A DNA stretch of 64,000 nt from assembly GCF_008710095.1 (NCBI RefSeq), contig NZ_VYKJ01000002.1, positions 267,188 through 331,187 on the forward strand, read 5' to 3'. The notes under the pieces are model-generated. The model saw nothing but the letters and a program-made list of their open reading frames with translations. It did not search any database and was not told the origin of the DNA. Positions within the stretch are counted from its first letter, which is position 1. The number at the start of each line of letters is the position of its first letter. The translations under genes and the position numbers were made by a program. Of the stretch, positions 28,093 to 37,756 are shown piece by piece. Source of the stretch: Affinibrenneria salicis. Its GTDB lineage: Bacteria > Pseudomonadota > Gammaproteobacteria > Enterobacterales > Enterobacteriaceae.

Positions 28093-30636
28093 TTAATCCG
28101 TTACAGACTCGATAAGCAAACCAAGTGCTATATTCAATTTCTCAGCCAACTCCGGTCTTGGTGGATTACACTCCCGGAGAAAATGCACAGCCTTCTGGAT
28201 TGAATTTATTAAATCATTTTTGTGCTTTGCTACTTCTGTATTGAGAAATGTTTTTGATAATATCATATTGGCCGAATCAAGTAATTTGTTAAACGTAGCA
28301 CTTCTAATATCGCCAAAATTAATTGCATTCATGATTATGACTACTGATATTTCATGTTTTCCTATAGCTATAGATAGTTCCCATATCTTATCTACCAATG
28401 TTCTGCTTAGATGTATAAACTCTGTTTTTTTAGGTGGTTTTGAATTTTTTATTAAACTATTTACATATTCATAACCCATGACAAGATATTTTAATTCGAT
28501 AGTGTCTGATTTCACATTTCTTGCTAATTCATGGCAAGCATATACGTATCTCTCACGCCACTGATAATCATTGCTGCTAATGTTCTTTAAAGCATTGGTG
28601 CAGACGTCATGTATTGAGTTAGCTGTGCCAAATTTCATTTCAGTTTGATACCACATCTCAAAGAAAAATGGCTTTTTTTGACCTTTGACATATGCTTCTA
28701 CAAATGATTTTCTAACAGACTCTGGTTTTGCCTCATTATCTTCATATTGTATTTTTGCGGCCATAAAATAAATGTCTGAATTCTCTTTGAATCTGGTTTT
28801 TTTTAATATGTCTTTGATTATTTTTCTGGCTTCATCAAATCTACGTTCTTTTATAAGAGAATTACATTGCCTAATTACTTTACCAACTTCGCTATTATTT
28901 GATTTTAGCTTAGCATTGTCGCTTAGCCCAACGGAAATTTCATTTACTTGTGCAATAAACGCTTCAGCATTAGGCAGTATCTCATCACTAATTGATATTA
29001 CTAATTTTGATATGGAAGATGAAGTTTCAAATCTGGGTTCCGACTCAATAAAACCGATTGATTTAATTAAGAATAAGTTACCAAGATCTTCCATGGCTCG
29101 TTCAAGATCATGATTTTCAAGATCTGTATATTGTCTTAACTCGGTTCTAGAGCATGTGCCAACAACGCTAATTGTAATAAGAATTTTAATTGCTTCTTGG
29201 GAGAGTTCTTTTACTTCTTTTCTAAGAGCTGCAACACGCACTGCATCTCCGCTCTTGCCTTTCCATTCATTTATCGCGTCGTCCAATGACAAACCGAGTT
29301 TACAAAGTCTTAGAATTGACTCTGTAAATAATGGCGAGCCCTCAGAAACTTCTTGCAGTTTGTATGTATTTTTATCATTGAACGGCTGTAGGTGAAGATT
29401 TCTACAATGCTCTTGAATTAATGTTTTATATTCTTCACCCGATAGCCCAGGGAGGATAATTGCAGAGTCTGACGAGTACATGTTATTAACCCTAGTAGTT
29501 AATAACACTCTAGAACTAGAGTTTGATATCACTCTAGCTATTTCCATAATACGTCGTTGTTCATCAGGAACATTTGAGTCAACATCATCAACAACTATCA
29601 AATATCGATATATTTGAAGGTTTTCTTTGGCCAGTCGCTGAAGTTGCAAGTAATTTAACTCAGCTGTTTCATCAGGAAGTGAGCCTGTTCTTATACAGAT
29701 TTCTGATAGTAATGTCTCAACATCAGAATAATGAATTTCAGGTGTATCAATATAACTGTTGTATATTGCCTTAAATTGTTTTGATTTTGCTGTTAGCCAA
29801 ATTATCTGATCAAACAACTCAGATCCAGACTCAACAATTAGTCTACAAAATTCATATGCAACTGACGTCTTTCCTTTACCGCCATCTGCGGCAATTACTT
29901 TAGTATATTGAAGATCATTTGATAGCCATGACCATAATTCCTGAATTATTTCCATTCGCCCTATAAATATAGGGCATATTTGATTTTTATCTGGAAGATT
30001 GTGCTCAATTATTTTTTTCCTAACTATTGTTTGGATGACAACATAAGTTGGAACTCTTTCCCCGCTAACAAATTTAAAATCATCTAAAGAAACAGCTGAT
30101 TTACATTGATCATCCCGTCTGATAAATATAAAGTCTTTAGATAAAATTCGTTCATTACCTGAACCAACCCCATCAGATATAGGGGTTAACGGAGAATCCT
30201 GTACACCTCGTTTAGGTATATATAGAATACCTACATTGAGTTTAGCATCATCAACATCATGTTTAATTTCAAAGTATGTTAAATCAATTCTTCTTCCAAA
30301 GAACTTATCGAACTGACCTCGTAATTTTTGATTATCTATTATGTTTTGATTTACACCTATAACCTTCATGCTTGTATCTTTAATTACTTCTTTTACCCCA
30401 TAAAAAATATAGCCACCATACGAATTATAAAAACTAGCAATCGCTTTCAGTAATTTTAGATATGCTTCTTTGGTGCCATCAAAATTCTCTTTAAAATCCC
30501 AGAGCTCACATTCCTTCCCGATGATAGAATGTTTGTTGATAAAGAGTTTTTTAAATGAATTATCTGTTAAATCGCCAAGTTGTATTAATTCATATATGTC
30601 TTTTTTTATTTCTTGAATGTTCATGATTGTATCCAT
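28093..30636 (-). CDS. AlbA_2-NB-ARC STAND ATPase (847 aa), putative defence protein
   Basis: Residues 40-190 are a Schlafen AlbA_2 domain (ECELWDFKEN 42-51, YGGYIFYGVKE 73-83). A bacterial NB-ARC ATPase follows: Walker A DGGKGKTS 251-258, Walker B YLIVVDDVDS 345-354, and RVLLTTRVNN 376-385, the R-x-LLTTR block typical of NLR-like ATPases. The region beyond about 480 is winged-helix then helical repeats. The gene is markedly AT-rich relative to the rest of the window, a sign of separate horizontal origin. The start could be ATG 30636 or ATG 30624; neither has a strong ribosome-binding site. Known NB-ARC proteins of bacteria include anti-phage sensors; the trigger and effector here are not visible. 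Confidence 0.75.
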   Translation of the reverse strand: MDTIMNIQEIKKDIYELIQLGDLTDNSFKKLFINKHSIIGKECELWDFKENFDGTKEAYLKLLKAIASFYNSYGGYIFYGVKEVIKDTSMKVIGVNQNIIDNQKLRGQFDKFFGRRIDLTYFEIKHDVDDAKLNVGILYIPKRGVQDSPLTPISDGVGSGNERILSKDFIFIRRDDQCKSAVSLDDFKFVSGERVPTYVVIQTIVRKKIIEHNLPDKNQICPIFIGRMEIIQELWSWLSNDLQYTKVIAADGGKGKTSVAYEFCRLIVESGSELFDQIIWLTAKSKQFKAIYNSYIDTPEIHYSDVETLLSEICIRTGSLPDETAELNYLQLQRLAKENLQIYRYLIVVDDVDSNVPDEQRRIMEIARVISNSSSRVLLTTRVNNMYSSDSAIILPGLSGEEYKTLIQEHCRNLHLQPFNDKNTYKLQEVSEGSPLFTESILRLCKLGLSLDDAINEWKGKSGDAVRVAALRKEVKELSQEAIKILITISVVGTCSRTELRQYTDLENHDLERAMEDLGNLFLIKSIGFIESEPRFETSSSISKLVISISDEILPNAEAFIAQVNEISVGLSDNAKLKSNNSEVGKVIRQCNSLIKERRFDEARKIIKDILKKTRFKENSDIYFMAAKIQYEDNEAKPESVRKSFVEAYVKGQKKPFFFEMWYQTEMKFGTANSIHDVCTNALKNISSNDYQWRERYVYACHELARNVKSDTIELKYLVMGYEYVNSLIKNSKPPKKTEFIHLSRTLVDKIWELSIAIGKHEISVVIIMNAINFGDIRSATFNKLLDSANMILSKTFLNTEVAKHKNDLINSIQKAVHFLRECNPPRPELAEKLNIALGLLIESVTD

Positions 30637-31210
30637 TTATTTAATAACTCATAACCCCTACAGAAGGAATTTATGTCACATCCAAATAAAATTCGTTCAT
30701 AAGACGGGCCTGCCAATATTGACATTTCTATCTACACATTTCATTCAGGACAACAGTTATGCTGCGGTAAAGCAAAACCATCATATTTGCAGCGACCATC
30801 ATACAATTAGTCTGTGACATCGCTACCGCCCTCAGAAACATTACCTCTGATAAAAAATTCAAGCTCTCAATGTTACAAAAATCCGGAGAAACTTCAATAG
30901 AACAATCAGATAAATACCTGACTTCAGCCTGTGTAGTTAGAAAAATGTCGTAGTGAGCACAGACGAAAGGTACTCAAAGTCGACAAAATGGGATTAGTTC
31001 ATGAAGTAAGTTGGTTCAGAAGGAAATTTATTCCTTAAAATTAATAATAAAAACAATATGTTAACCATTAATCCATCGATGAAGCCCCCATGTGCTCAAC
31101 ATAAGTTAAATTACCTATAGAGGTAACTGAATGCATCTTCCACAGCCACTTCCCAAGAGATCTATGTATTAGTGATTTCTGACATCCCTCCCGTTTTGTT
31201 TATTGTATAT
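30637..31210. other. AT-rich island filler
   Basis: About 570 bp upstream of the 847-aa gene with no intact gene. It should hold that gene's promoter. A second dif-like sequence was looked for here and not found. Confidence 0.45.
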
Positions 31211-31389
31211 GGATTAATGGATTCTGATGGACACGGAAACCTGCTTGCCATTGTTGTACCCATCAAGTACCACATTGATCATTTGGCATACCGTTCGTTG
31301 TCCACGCAGTCTGCTTCGCTACATTTAGATTGATTGGCTGATTCACATACTGGGTTAAAAGTGATGGATTCATGGCTTTTGTATCGTCC
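31211..31389 (+). pseudogene. Relic of a second integrase-like gene (paralogue of 12627-13676)
   Basis: The frame from 31211 reads GLMDSDGHGNLLAIVVPIKY then HIDHLAYRSLSTQSASLHLD before TGA at 31331; it aligns along its length with ALMDTHTRQPLLYPLIYLID and QLVLRSSATQSASLQALK of the integrase-like protein at 12.6 kb. After a frame change, FTYWVKSDGFMAFVSS continues the alignment with FYEFWHQKHGVTFCFSF. Both ends are lost. It is a divergent paralogue rather than a recent copy and marks the right border of the foreign island. Confidence 0.7.
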
Positions 31390-31628
31390 GTCTCAGCAGG
31401 TATATCTGTCTACTATCATTGCGAGCTGTCAATTCTTCTTCTCTGAAGATGCACTTAAACCGGCTCCGCCGACAAAAACACCCATTTTTATAATATGGCG
31501 TATGCCGGCAGCGGTCAGCGCACCGTGAGATAACTTATGTGAATGTGCGGCGTAATGCGCGTATTCTGAAGAATAGGCCGGAATTTTCCTCTACAATAAG
31601 CGTTCCAGTCTCAATCAGGTCGAAACCG
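31390..31628. other. Transition from island to backbone
   Basis: No gene. The right border of the island lies somewhere here, between the integrase relic and yjbD. I see no direct repeat matching the left border. Confidence 0.4.
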
Positions 31629-31895
31629 ATGGCAAAACTGACTCAAAAAGACATGACGGAAAGCGAGCAGCGTCAACTTAAAACGCTGCTTGACCAGGCC
31701 AGAAAACAGCATGGCCGCCCTCTTACCAATTCCGAAAGCAACCATATCAAGGATGACTATATTGATAAGTTGATGAAGGAACGCGAAGTTGTCGCCCGTC
31801 AGGCGCGCGCCGAGCAGAAAAAAAATAAATTCAAACCTGATACTTCAGCTACTTATGAATGGTCCTCCAGCACTAACTGGCGCGGGCGGCGCTAA
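31629..31895 (+). CDS. yjbD: DUF3811 protein YjbD
   Basis: 88 residues from ATG 31629; a longer frame starts at 31539 but homology begins here. The sequence LTQKDMTESEQRQLKTLLDQ, then PLTNSESNHIKDDYIDKLM and the WSSSTNWRGRR end agree with E. coli YjbD (DUF3811), a small, highly charged, helical cytoplasmic protein of unknown function. First backbone gene right of the island. A weak A/T-stem hairpin lies shortly after the stop. Confidence 0.85.
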   Translation: MAKLTQKDMTESEQRQLKTLLDQARKQHGRPLTNSESNHIKDDYIDKLMKEREVVARQARAEQKKNKFKPDTSATYEWSSSTNWRGRR

Positions 31896-32124
31896 ATTTC
31901 AGCAGGGGTAAAACAGACTGTTTTTTATCCGGTTTTAAGGGGCGGTGCCGATTTTACTGGTGCCTGTGTATTTATACAGTATTCATCAAGCCCGCTTTCC
32001 GTATTTCCTCATCGGTTTTCGGCTTCGCCGCTATTCCCGCTTCACGATGCCCGCAGAATGCCGGCAGCAAATGCTGCGCAGGACGATAACTGTGTGTTTT
32101 TAAGGCGCTCGCCCGCGTGCAACA

Positions 32125-32871
32125 TTACGCAGGCGGACGTGATGACGGAGCATTGGCGCCGTACATCAGCGCGATCTGAATGTGTTTAAACAAGTCGCTG
32201 GTCAGTGTTTCATACTCGCTGACGCGACCTATTTGCTGCGCGGCCCAGGGGGCGATATCGTTCCATGACCCCATTCCGCCCAGTACCCAGGCCGATTTGG
32301 CCACCGCAATCATCCGGCGTCGATGGGTATTGCCGCTGGCGGGATACTCCAGCATCTGCCTTGCGCGCTGGAAGATATGGGCAAAATTATCGTGCCCGCC
32401 GATAGCGAGCGCCAGTTTGTTAAGCTGCGTCAGCAGCGTGTAAAAGGCGTCGGCGTTATCGTAATACTCGTAGCAATCCATAGTCGGCGGCGACCAGTTC
32501 ATCTGCTGATAGTGCACTCGCCAGTTTTTCGCAACGCTATCATAGCGCCAGTTCGCCTGCCATAAGGTGGCGCGATCGGCAAACGAGGTATAGATCCCCT
32601 GCCTGAAACCGTTGAGAAACGGCGCTTCAACCCGCTGGTTAACGGGCAGCATTAGTCGCATTGTCTGAATTCGTTTTCTTAGCAGAGCCCGATACCACAG
32701 CTTTACCGTCTGCGTCAGCTCTCCGGAGAGCTGCGCATCGGCGTCATTGGCTGAGGAATCAAAGGCAAAAACGATCTCACCTACAAATGGCATCAGGGCA
32801 GACAAATTTTCGCCGGGCGGCATAGTAAATCCCTGCACCAGCCGACAGCTGAGGTCCATTTCACCATTCAT
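32125..32871 (-). CDS. Hypothetical protein (248 aa)
   Basis: I do not recognise the family. The protein is soluble, rich in Trp, Tyr and Arg, without a signal peptide or clear catalytic motif. It contains an acidic opening half (GEIVFAFDSSANDADAQLSG) and a helical second half. G/C content and third-position use look like the host, so it is probably a real resident gene. It lies between yjbD (convergent) and the cupin gene (same strand, 78 bp upstream) and could be cotranscribed with the latter. Confidence 0.6.
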   Translation of the reverse strand: MNGEMDLSCRLVQGFTMPPGENLSALMPFVGEIVFAFDSSANDADAQLSGELTQTVKLWYRALLRKRIQTMRLMLPVNQRVEAPFLNGFRQGIYTSFADRATLWQANWRYDSVAKNWRVHYQQMNWSPPTMDCYEYYDNADAFYTLLTQLNKLALAIGGHDNFAHIFQRARQMLEYPASGNTHRRRMIAVAKSAWVLGGMGSWNDIAPWAAQQIGRVSEYETLTSDLFKHIQIALMYGANAPSSRPPA

Positions 32872-32949
32872 ATGCGATATGTTCCAAATGTGGCGCGTCG
32901 CGCCTGTTTTTATAACGCCGGTTCGCGCCGATCACCAGCACGAGCCGTT

Positions 32950-33276
32950 TTAGCGAGCGACCGAGATCCCCAGCATTACCGTGGTTTCATCGGCGGCATT
33001 CCAGACTGAGTGCGGGATAGCGCCGTCGACCAGATAGCTCTCGTTTGCCTCCAGCACCACCTCTTGTTCGGCTAAAAGAATTTTCGCTTTACCGCTGACG
33101 ACTACAAACAGATGAGAATGCGTGTGGGTATGCTGCTCCGTCGGGCCACCGCCGCCCTTTTCCAGATACGCGATCGCGCCATCAGAAATTTCGCCAACGT
33201 TGCCAAACAGTTTTTTCGCCAGAAAATGGATATGGTCAGGGGGAGTGATAAAGCCGGATTGATGTTTATGCTCCAT
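32950..33276 (-). CDS. Small single-domain cupin protein
   Basis: 108 residues with a complete cupin_2 fold. Motif 1 carries the metal ligands H49, H51 and neighbouring H53/H55 (EQHTHTHSHLFVVVSG), and motif 2 has H89 in GAIPHSVW. Proteins of this size bind a divalent metal and act as small-molecule isomerases, dioxygenases or sensors; substrate cannot be deduced. It is followed by the 248-aa hypothetical gene on the same strand. Confidence 0.75.
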   Translation of the reverse strand: MEHKHQSGFITPPDHIHFLAKKLFGNVGEISDGAIAYLEKGGGGPTEQHTHTHSHLFVVVSGKAKILLAEQEVVLEANESYLVDGAIPHSVWNAADETTVMLGISVAR

Positions 33277-33664
33277 GGTAAGGCTCCGCAGGAAACGTGT
33301 AGTAAGCGAAAATCATACCATATAATTTCCGTTATAATGTTCCGCTTATCCGCATCCGTTGGCAGCCCCCTTCTAAATACCAAACGATGGCCGATAACAA
33401 AGAATAAAACAGAACAAAACGGCTAAATATCTTCGCATAATAGCGCTACATTTATCTTCTGTTGACTGAGTGGTATCGGAAATTTTATCTAATTGTTTTT
33501 AGTCGTATTTTATATCATCTCATCGGCCGCCGCGCGTTGTGGCAGGATCGAGAGAGAAGCATCAATGTGCTAAGGCATTTAGTGTGGTATCGGCGATCGG
33601 ACGCCGATAAAAATTATAAATATGCGTCCGCTTTAGTCTGAGGATTCGCTTCGGTTATTTTTAT
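33277..33664. other. Intergenic region upstream of the cupin gene
   Basis: About 390 bp, A/T-rich, no gene. It should hold the promoter of the cupin gene. No named operator recognised. Confidence 0.5.
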
Positions 33665-33692
33665 AAAAAAGAGGCTGACATATTTGTCAGCC
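33665..33692 (-). terminator. Rho-independent terminator of the iolG-like gene
   Basis: On the minus strand GGCTGACA and TGTCAGCC form an 8-bp stem with a 4-base loop followed by a T-rich run (complement of A-run 33665-33670), 13 bases after the gene stop. Confidence 0.85.
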
Positions 33693-33704
33693 GTCGTGAA
33701 ATTA

Positions 33705-34691
33705 TTATAGTTTGACTTCTCTGCCGGACATTAATGATTCAATGGCTTTGTCCGCCAGATATAAGGCTAATTCACCGTCCGCGCCGCTGCATTCCGGTCG
33801 GGCGCCATTTTTTAATACATCGATAAAATGTTCCCATTCCGCTTTATAAGCCGCGTCATAGCGCTGCAGGAAAAAGTGCTCCGGCTTTGCGGCCACGCAG
33901 CCGGCTTCGCTCCAGACTTCCACGCTGTTTTCCCGGATATTCTGCGCGGCGAGAACGCCCTTTTCACCGTGTAGCTCAATGCGCTGATCGTAGCCGTAGC
34001 CGGAACGCCGCGAATTGGAAATGGTCGCCATCGCCCCGGATTCAAAGGTGATTACCACGAACGCGGTATCGATATCGCCCGCTTTGCCGATTTCCGGATC
34101 GACCAGACTGCTTCCTTTGGCGAACACCGCAACCGGTTTTTCACCCATGATATAGCTGGCCATATCGAAATCATGAATGGTCATGTCGCGCAACATACCG
34201 CCGGACACGTTGACATAAGCCACCGGCGGAGGTGAAGGATCGCGGGAAACAATAAGCAGCGATTCGGCTTTACCGATCGTTCCGTTGATAAACGCCTGAC
34301 GAACCTTACGGAAATTAGGGTCATAGCGCCGGTTGAAGCCAATAAACAGCGGCACCTGATTTTCTTTCACCACGGAAAGGCATTTTCTGACCCGGGCAAT
34401 ATCCAGATGAATCGGTTTTTCGCAAAAGATCGGTTTGTTGTGAATAGCTGCTTTTTCGATCAGATCGGCATGGGTATCGGTTGATGATGCGATAAGCACC
34501 GCGTGCACATTATCGTCCGCCAGCGCCTGTTCAACGGACTGAACCCTGGCGTGATATTTTTCTGCGAGACGGGTTGCGTTTGGCGCATAGCTATCCACTA
34601 CGGAATAGAGCGTCGATTCTTTATGTGCATCGATGTTAGCGGCGTGGACCTGACCGATTCGGCCCGCCCCCAATAAAGCGATATTAAACAT
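33705..34691 (-). CDS. iolG: Inositol 2-dehydrogenase-like oxidoreductase (Gfo/Idh/MocA family)
   Basis: 328 residues. The NAD-binding motif GAGRIG is at 8-13, the catalytic Lys block EKP at 91-93, and D169 with H173 in RDMTIHDFD corresponds to the catalytic Asp/His of IolG. The C-terminal half has the usual open-faced sheet (NSRRSGYGYDQRIELHG). IolG oxidises myo-inositol to scyllo-inosose. No other iol genes are nearby, so this orphan copy may act on another cyclitol or sugar. It is monocistronic with its own terminator. Confidence 0.8.
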   Translation of the reverse strand: MFNIALLGAGRIGQVHAANIDAHKESTLYSVVDSYAPNATRLAEKYHARVQSVEQALADDNVHAVLIASSTDTHADLIEKAAIHNKPIFCEKPIHLDIARVRKCLSVVKENQVPLFIGFNRRYDPNFRKVRQAFINGTIGKAESLLIVSRDPSPPPVAYVNVSGGMLRDMTIHDFDMASYIMGEKPVAVFAKGSSLVDPEIGKAGDIDTAFVVITFESGAMATISNSRRSGYGYDQRIELHGEKGVLAAQNIRENSVEVWSEAGCVAAKPEHFFLQRYDAAYKAEWEHFIDVLKNGARPECSGADGELALYLADKAIESLMSGREVKL

Positions 34692-35141
34692 GTTATCTCC
34701 TCTCCTGAACCATAACTGCGATACATTGATGATGTATAACTGCCGGGATCGTTCCGTAACCCTATAACCTCCTGGTCATGAGTCATGGCCTCCTGAACCG
34801 GGCTAAATATAATGGCAATTGAAGAAAAAATAGTTCGAAAAGCTCACACATTAAAATAAAACTTTCATTTTTTGTGTCCGGTATCCTATATGGCCGTCCG
34901 CGGCGAAAGTAATGAAAATATAACTAAATGATAATCATATAAATTTAATGCGCTTCTTCAGAACATATTTTGATGTGATTCAACCGGTTCATTTTTTGGG
35001 CGGGATAATTTTTTATTACTCAAATGAAATAAACGTTTTTTGGCCGGCGGAATCGAACCGCCGGGCGCAAACGGTCTGCGCGCGTTTAGGTTTAGCGCGG
35101 GGGCGGAGCAGCGCCGGCGTTTCCCCTTCCCTCGCCCTGCC
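34692..35141. other. Intergenic region with a partial Fur-like half-site
   Basis: 450 bp between the iolG-like gene and the end of the siderophore operon. TGATAATCAT at 34929-34938 resembles half a Fur box. A 5-bp stem with a 7-base T-loop-like sequence lies near 35041-35065 but no tRNA can be folded around it. No gene is seen. Confidence 0.4.
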
Positions 35142-35924
35142 TTAACGCGTTTTCCCCGGCCGCAATAGCGGACAGGTCTGGCAGAATGCCTGCGGCTCGC
35201 AGGTCCGATAATAGAAGCAGCAGGTACGGCGAAAACGAATGTGCTGCAGACCGTCATCCAGCGGCGTGGCGCGCTGGCGAAAACGGCCGAGCGGATTATA
35301 ATCCAGACCAAACAGAGACGGGCCGGCATGATACAGCAACCAGTCAAAATCCTCCGCGCCGCGCGCCCGTATCGCCGCGTCGTCGAGCGCGGCGATACGG
35401 CGTTCATACAGTGAATAAACTCTGACCGCGCAGTTTTCCCACAGCACGCGAGCGGAAACGCCGCTGACATTGGAGAAGGTTTGCCATAGCGGCGCCAGCA
35501 GCCCGGCAAACAGCGTATGAGTTATCTCCTCGCGCCAGGCCGGGCGCGCGCCAGCGGCGTAAGTAAAAGGCGCGATGCGGCGTAGCGGCATCGAAGAGGT
35601 CCAGACTCCGTCGTCATGCCCATATTCAATGAGGCTGTTATCGGGCGACAGGCGCAGCCCTTTATCAAAAACCGACATTGCATACAAACAGGCGCCGGTG
35701 GTCAGAAAGGCCAGCCGCTTCGCCAGCAGCGACGCGGTGATGGCCGGCGACGGCGAATTCAGCACCGGGGTCAGCTGCTGCAACAGCGCGGCGCACCGGT
35801 CATTATCCAGCAGCGCGGCGACGGTCACGGCACGCTGACGATCGCACTCCGCCGCCGTCCTGAGGCGCAGCGGACCGCGTAACTGCGCCCACTCCTGAGG
35901 CGTAAAGGACGCGTCGTCTAGCAT
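35142..35924 (-). CDS. FhuF-like siderophore-iron reductase
   Basis: 260 residues ending in the diagnostic cysteine pattern of FhuF: C-C at the start of CCFYYRT, then C and C in FCQTC, spaced C-C-x10-C-x2-C for a [2Fe-2S] cluster. The N-terminal two thirds are the FhuF/AcrF-like fold. The enzyme reduces ferric siderophore in the cytoplasm so iron is released. Its start overlaps the ABC ATPase gene by 7 bp, which ties it to the uptake operon; it is the last gene. Confidence 0.85.
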   Translation of the reverse strand: MLDDASFTPQEWAQLRGPLRLRTAAECDRQRAVTVAALLDNDRCAALLQQLTPVLNSPSPAITASLLAKRLAFLTTGACLYAMSVFDKGLRLSPDNSLIEYGHDDGVWTSSMPLRRIAPFTYAAGARPAWREEITHTLFAGLLAPLWQTFSNVSGVSARVLWENCAVRVYSLYERRIAALDDAAIRARGAEDFDWLLYHAGPSLFGLDYNPLGRFRQRATPLDDGLQHIRFRRTCCFYYRTCEPQAFCQTCPLLRPGKTR

Positions 35925-36712
35925 GAGGGCGGCGTCCGGCTAAAAGGAATACATAGCGGTGTGTCGAAAAACGGATCGGAGATAATCCTGCAGTTGAGAT
36001 CAAATACCCTTTTCACCAGCTCTTCGGTCAGTATCGCCTGCGGGGCGCCCTGGGCAAACACCGTCCGGTTATGTATCGCCACCAGATGGTCGGCGTAACG
36101 ACAGGCCAGATTCAGGTCGTGCAAGACCATAATGATGGTTTTATTCCCCTGCCGATTTAGCGCGCGCAGTAAATCCAGCACGTCGATCTGGTGCGACAAA
36201 TCGAGGAAGGTCGTGGGTTCATCCAACAGGACAATGTCCGTATCCTGCGCCAGCGTCATGGCAATCCACGCCCGCTGGCGTTGCCCGCCCGATAACGCAT
36301 CGACCGGACGCCCGGCCAGCGCCGCTACCCCGGTCTGCCGCATCGCATGGTTCACCATCGCCTCATCCTGCGATGACCACTGCTGGAGCCAGTTCTGGTA
36401 GGGGTAGCGCCCCAGACTGACCAACTGGCGCACGCTGATGCCCTCCGGCGGCTGCGGCATTTGCGGCAGGATCGCCAGCTCGCGCGCTACCACGGCGGTA
36501 GATTTGTGTTGAATGTCGCTTCCGTTCAGGAGCACCGTGCCGCCCTGCGGCTTCAGCAACCGGGCGAACGACTTCAGCAGCGTGCTTTTGCCGCAGCCGT
36601 TGCTGCCGATCAGCACGGTGATCTTGCCCCTGGGCAGAGCGAGATTCAGATCGTCGATAATAATCTGCCGCTGGTAGCTCAGGGTCAGATCGCGGCTGGC
36701 AATGGACGTCAT
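35918..36712 (-). CDS. Ferric siderophore ABC transporter, ATP-binding protein (FecE/FepC family)
   Basis: 264 residues. Walker [10 protein letters not shown] at 36-44, Q-loop in [11 protein letters not shown] signature [12 protein letters not shown], Walker [15 protein letters not shown] and the switch His in MVLHDLNLA are all intact. It closely follows the FecE/FepC type of iron-siderophore importers. It would energise the permease pair encoded directly upstream (3-bp gap to the preceding stop). It overlaps the fhuF-like gene. Confidence 0.9.
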   Translation of the reverse strand: MTSIASRDLTLSYQRQIIIDDLNLALPRGKITVLIGSNGCGKSTLLKSFARLLKPQGGTVLLNGSDIQHKSTAVVARELAILPQMPQPPEGISVRQLVSLGRYPYQNWLQQWSSQDEAMVNHAMRQTGVAALAGRPVDALSGGQRQRAWIAMTLAQDTDIVLLDEPTTFLDLSHQIDVLDLLRALNRQGNKTIIMVLHDLNLACRYADHLVAIHNRTVFAQGAPQAILTEELVKRVFDLNCRIISDPFFDTPLCIPFSRTPPSC

Positions 36713-36715
36713 CGT

Positions 36716-37756
36716 TTAGCGGCCCTCATGACGTTGTTTAATCAGTAAGTACAGGAAAAACGGCGCGCCGGCGACGGCGACAAAAATACCCGCGGGCAAG
36801 TCGGCAGGCAAAAACAGCAGACGCCCGGCCAGATCCGCCAGCATCACCAGTATTGCGCCGCAGCAGGCGGTCATCACCGCCAAAGCGGCGAATCCAGGCG
36901 CCAGCAGCCGTCTGGCGATATGCGGCGCGATCAGTCCGACAAACGCCATGGCGCCGCCCCAGGCGACGGCGGTTCCGGCCAGCGCTACGCTGGCCAGCAG
37001 CAGACCGGCGCGCTGTTGCTGCACGCGTACGCCGATGCCGCGCGCCAGATCGTCGTTCAACTGCTGGGCCATCACCTGGCGGGACAGCAGGATCAGCAGC
37101 GGTAAAATGGCCAGCAGCCAGCCGGCCATCATTCGGGTTTCGGGCCAGCTGGTGCCGTAAACGCTGCCGGTTAGCCAGACGTAGGCGGATAACGTGGTGG
37201 TCAGCGGACTAAAAACCAGAATAAAGGTGGTGACCGCGCCGAGTAAGGCGGAAACGCCCACGCCGATCAACACCAGACGCAGCGGCGAGGCGCCCTGCCG
37301 CCAGGCCAGCAGCCAGACGGTCAGCATCGCCAGCCCGGCGCCGGACATCGCGGCCAGCGGCAGATACTGCGGCCCCAGCGCAAGGCTGAAGAAGGAAAGA
37401 TACAGCACCGCCGCAGAGCTGGCGCCGCTGGTGATGCCGAGCAGATCGGGGGATGCCAGCGGGTTGCGGATTATCGACTGCAGGATCAGACCGGATACGC
37501 CAAGCGCCGCGCCCACCAGCCCGGCCATTAAAATGCGCGGCAGGCGCAACTGGCCGACGATAAATGTCAGGGCGGGATCCGAATCGAAGTACAGAATACG
37601 CAGCACCGCCAGCGGCGACAGCATGACTTTCCCCGCCGACAGAGAAAACAGCAGCGTCAGGCCGGTAAACAGCAGCGCCAGCGCCAACCGTCCCGGGGTC
37701 GATCGGTGAATCTGGCGCGAAAAGCCGCGATAGCGCAGGATTAATGGCTTATTCAC
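36716..37756 (-). CDS. Ferric siderophore ABC transporter, permease (FecD family)
   Basis: Start GTG 37756 is preferred over an upstream ATG at 37801 because it overlaps the previous gene by 8 bp in the usual translationally coupled way and begins just before the first membrane segment; this gives 346 residues. Hydrophobic segments number about nine or ten, as in FecCD/Btu[28 protein letters not shown] is the FecCD core, in two adjacent blocks. It pairs with the preceding permease as a heterodimer. Confidence 0.88.
   Translation of the reverse strand: MNKPLILRYRGFSRQIHRSTPGRLALALLFTGLTLLFSLSAGKVMLSPLAVLRILYFDSDPALTFIVGQLRLPRILMAGLVGAALGVSGLILQSIIRNPLASPDLLGITSGASSAAVLYLSFFSLALGPQYLPLAAMSGAGLAMLTVWLLAWRQGASPLRLVLIGVGVSALLGAVTTFILVFSPLTTTLSAYVWLTGSVYGTSWPETRMMAGWLLAILPLLILLSRQVMAQQLNDDLARGIGVRVQQQRAGLLLASVALAGTAVAWGGAMAFVGLIAPHIARRLLAPGFAALAVMTACCGAILVMLADLAGRLLFLPADLPAGIFVAVAGAPFFLYLLIKQRHEGR

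Noticed and set aside
30637..31628. Search for a second dif-like site at the right end of the island
   Set aside because: Sequences such as ATATGTTAACCATT and CATAAGTTAAATT resemble an Xer arm loosely, but none has both arms with a 6-base centre.
35041..35085. tRNA-like T-arm (5-bp stem, loop TTCGATT on the minus strand) beside a GCGCA/TGCGC hairpin
   Set aside because: No acceptor stem, no CCA end at the right distance, a two-base variable region and no U33 in the would-be anticodon loop. Not a tRNA gene.
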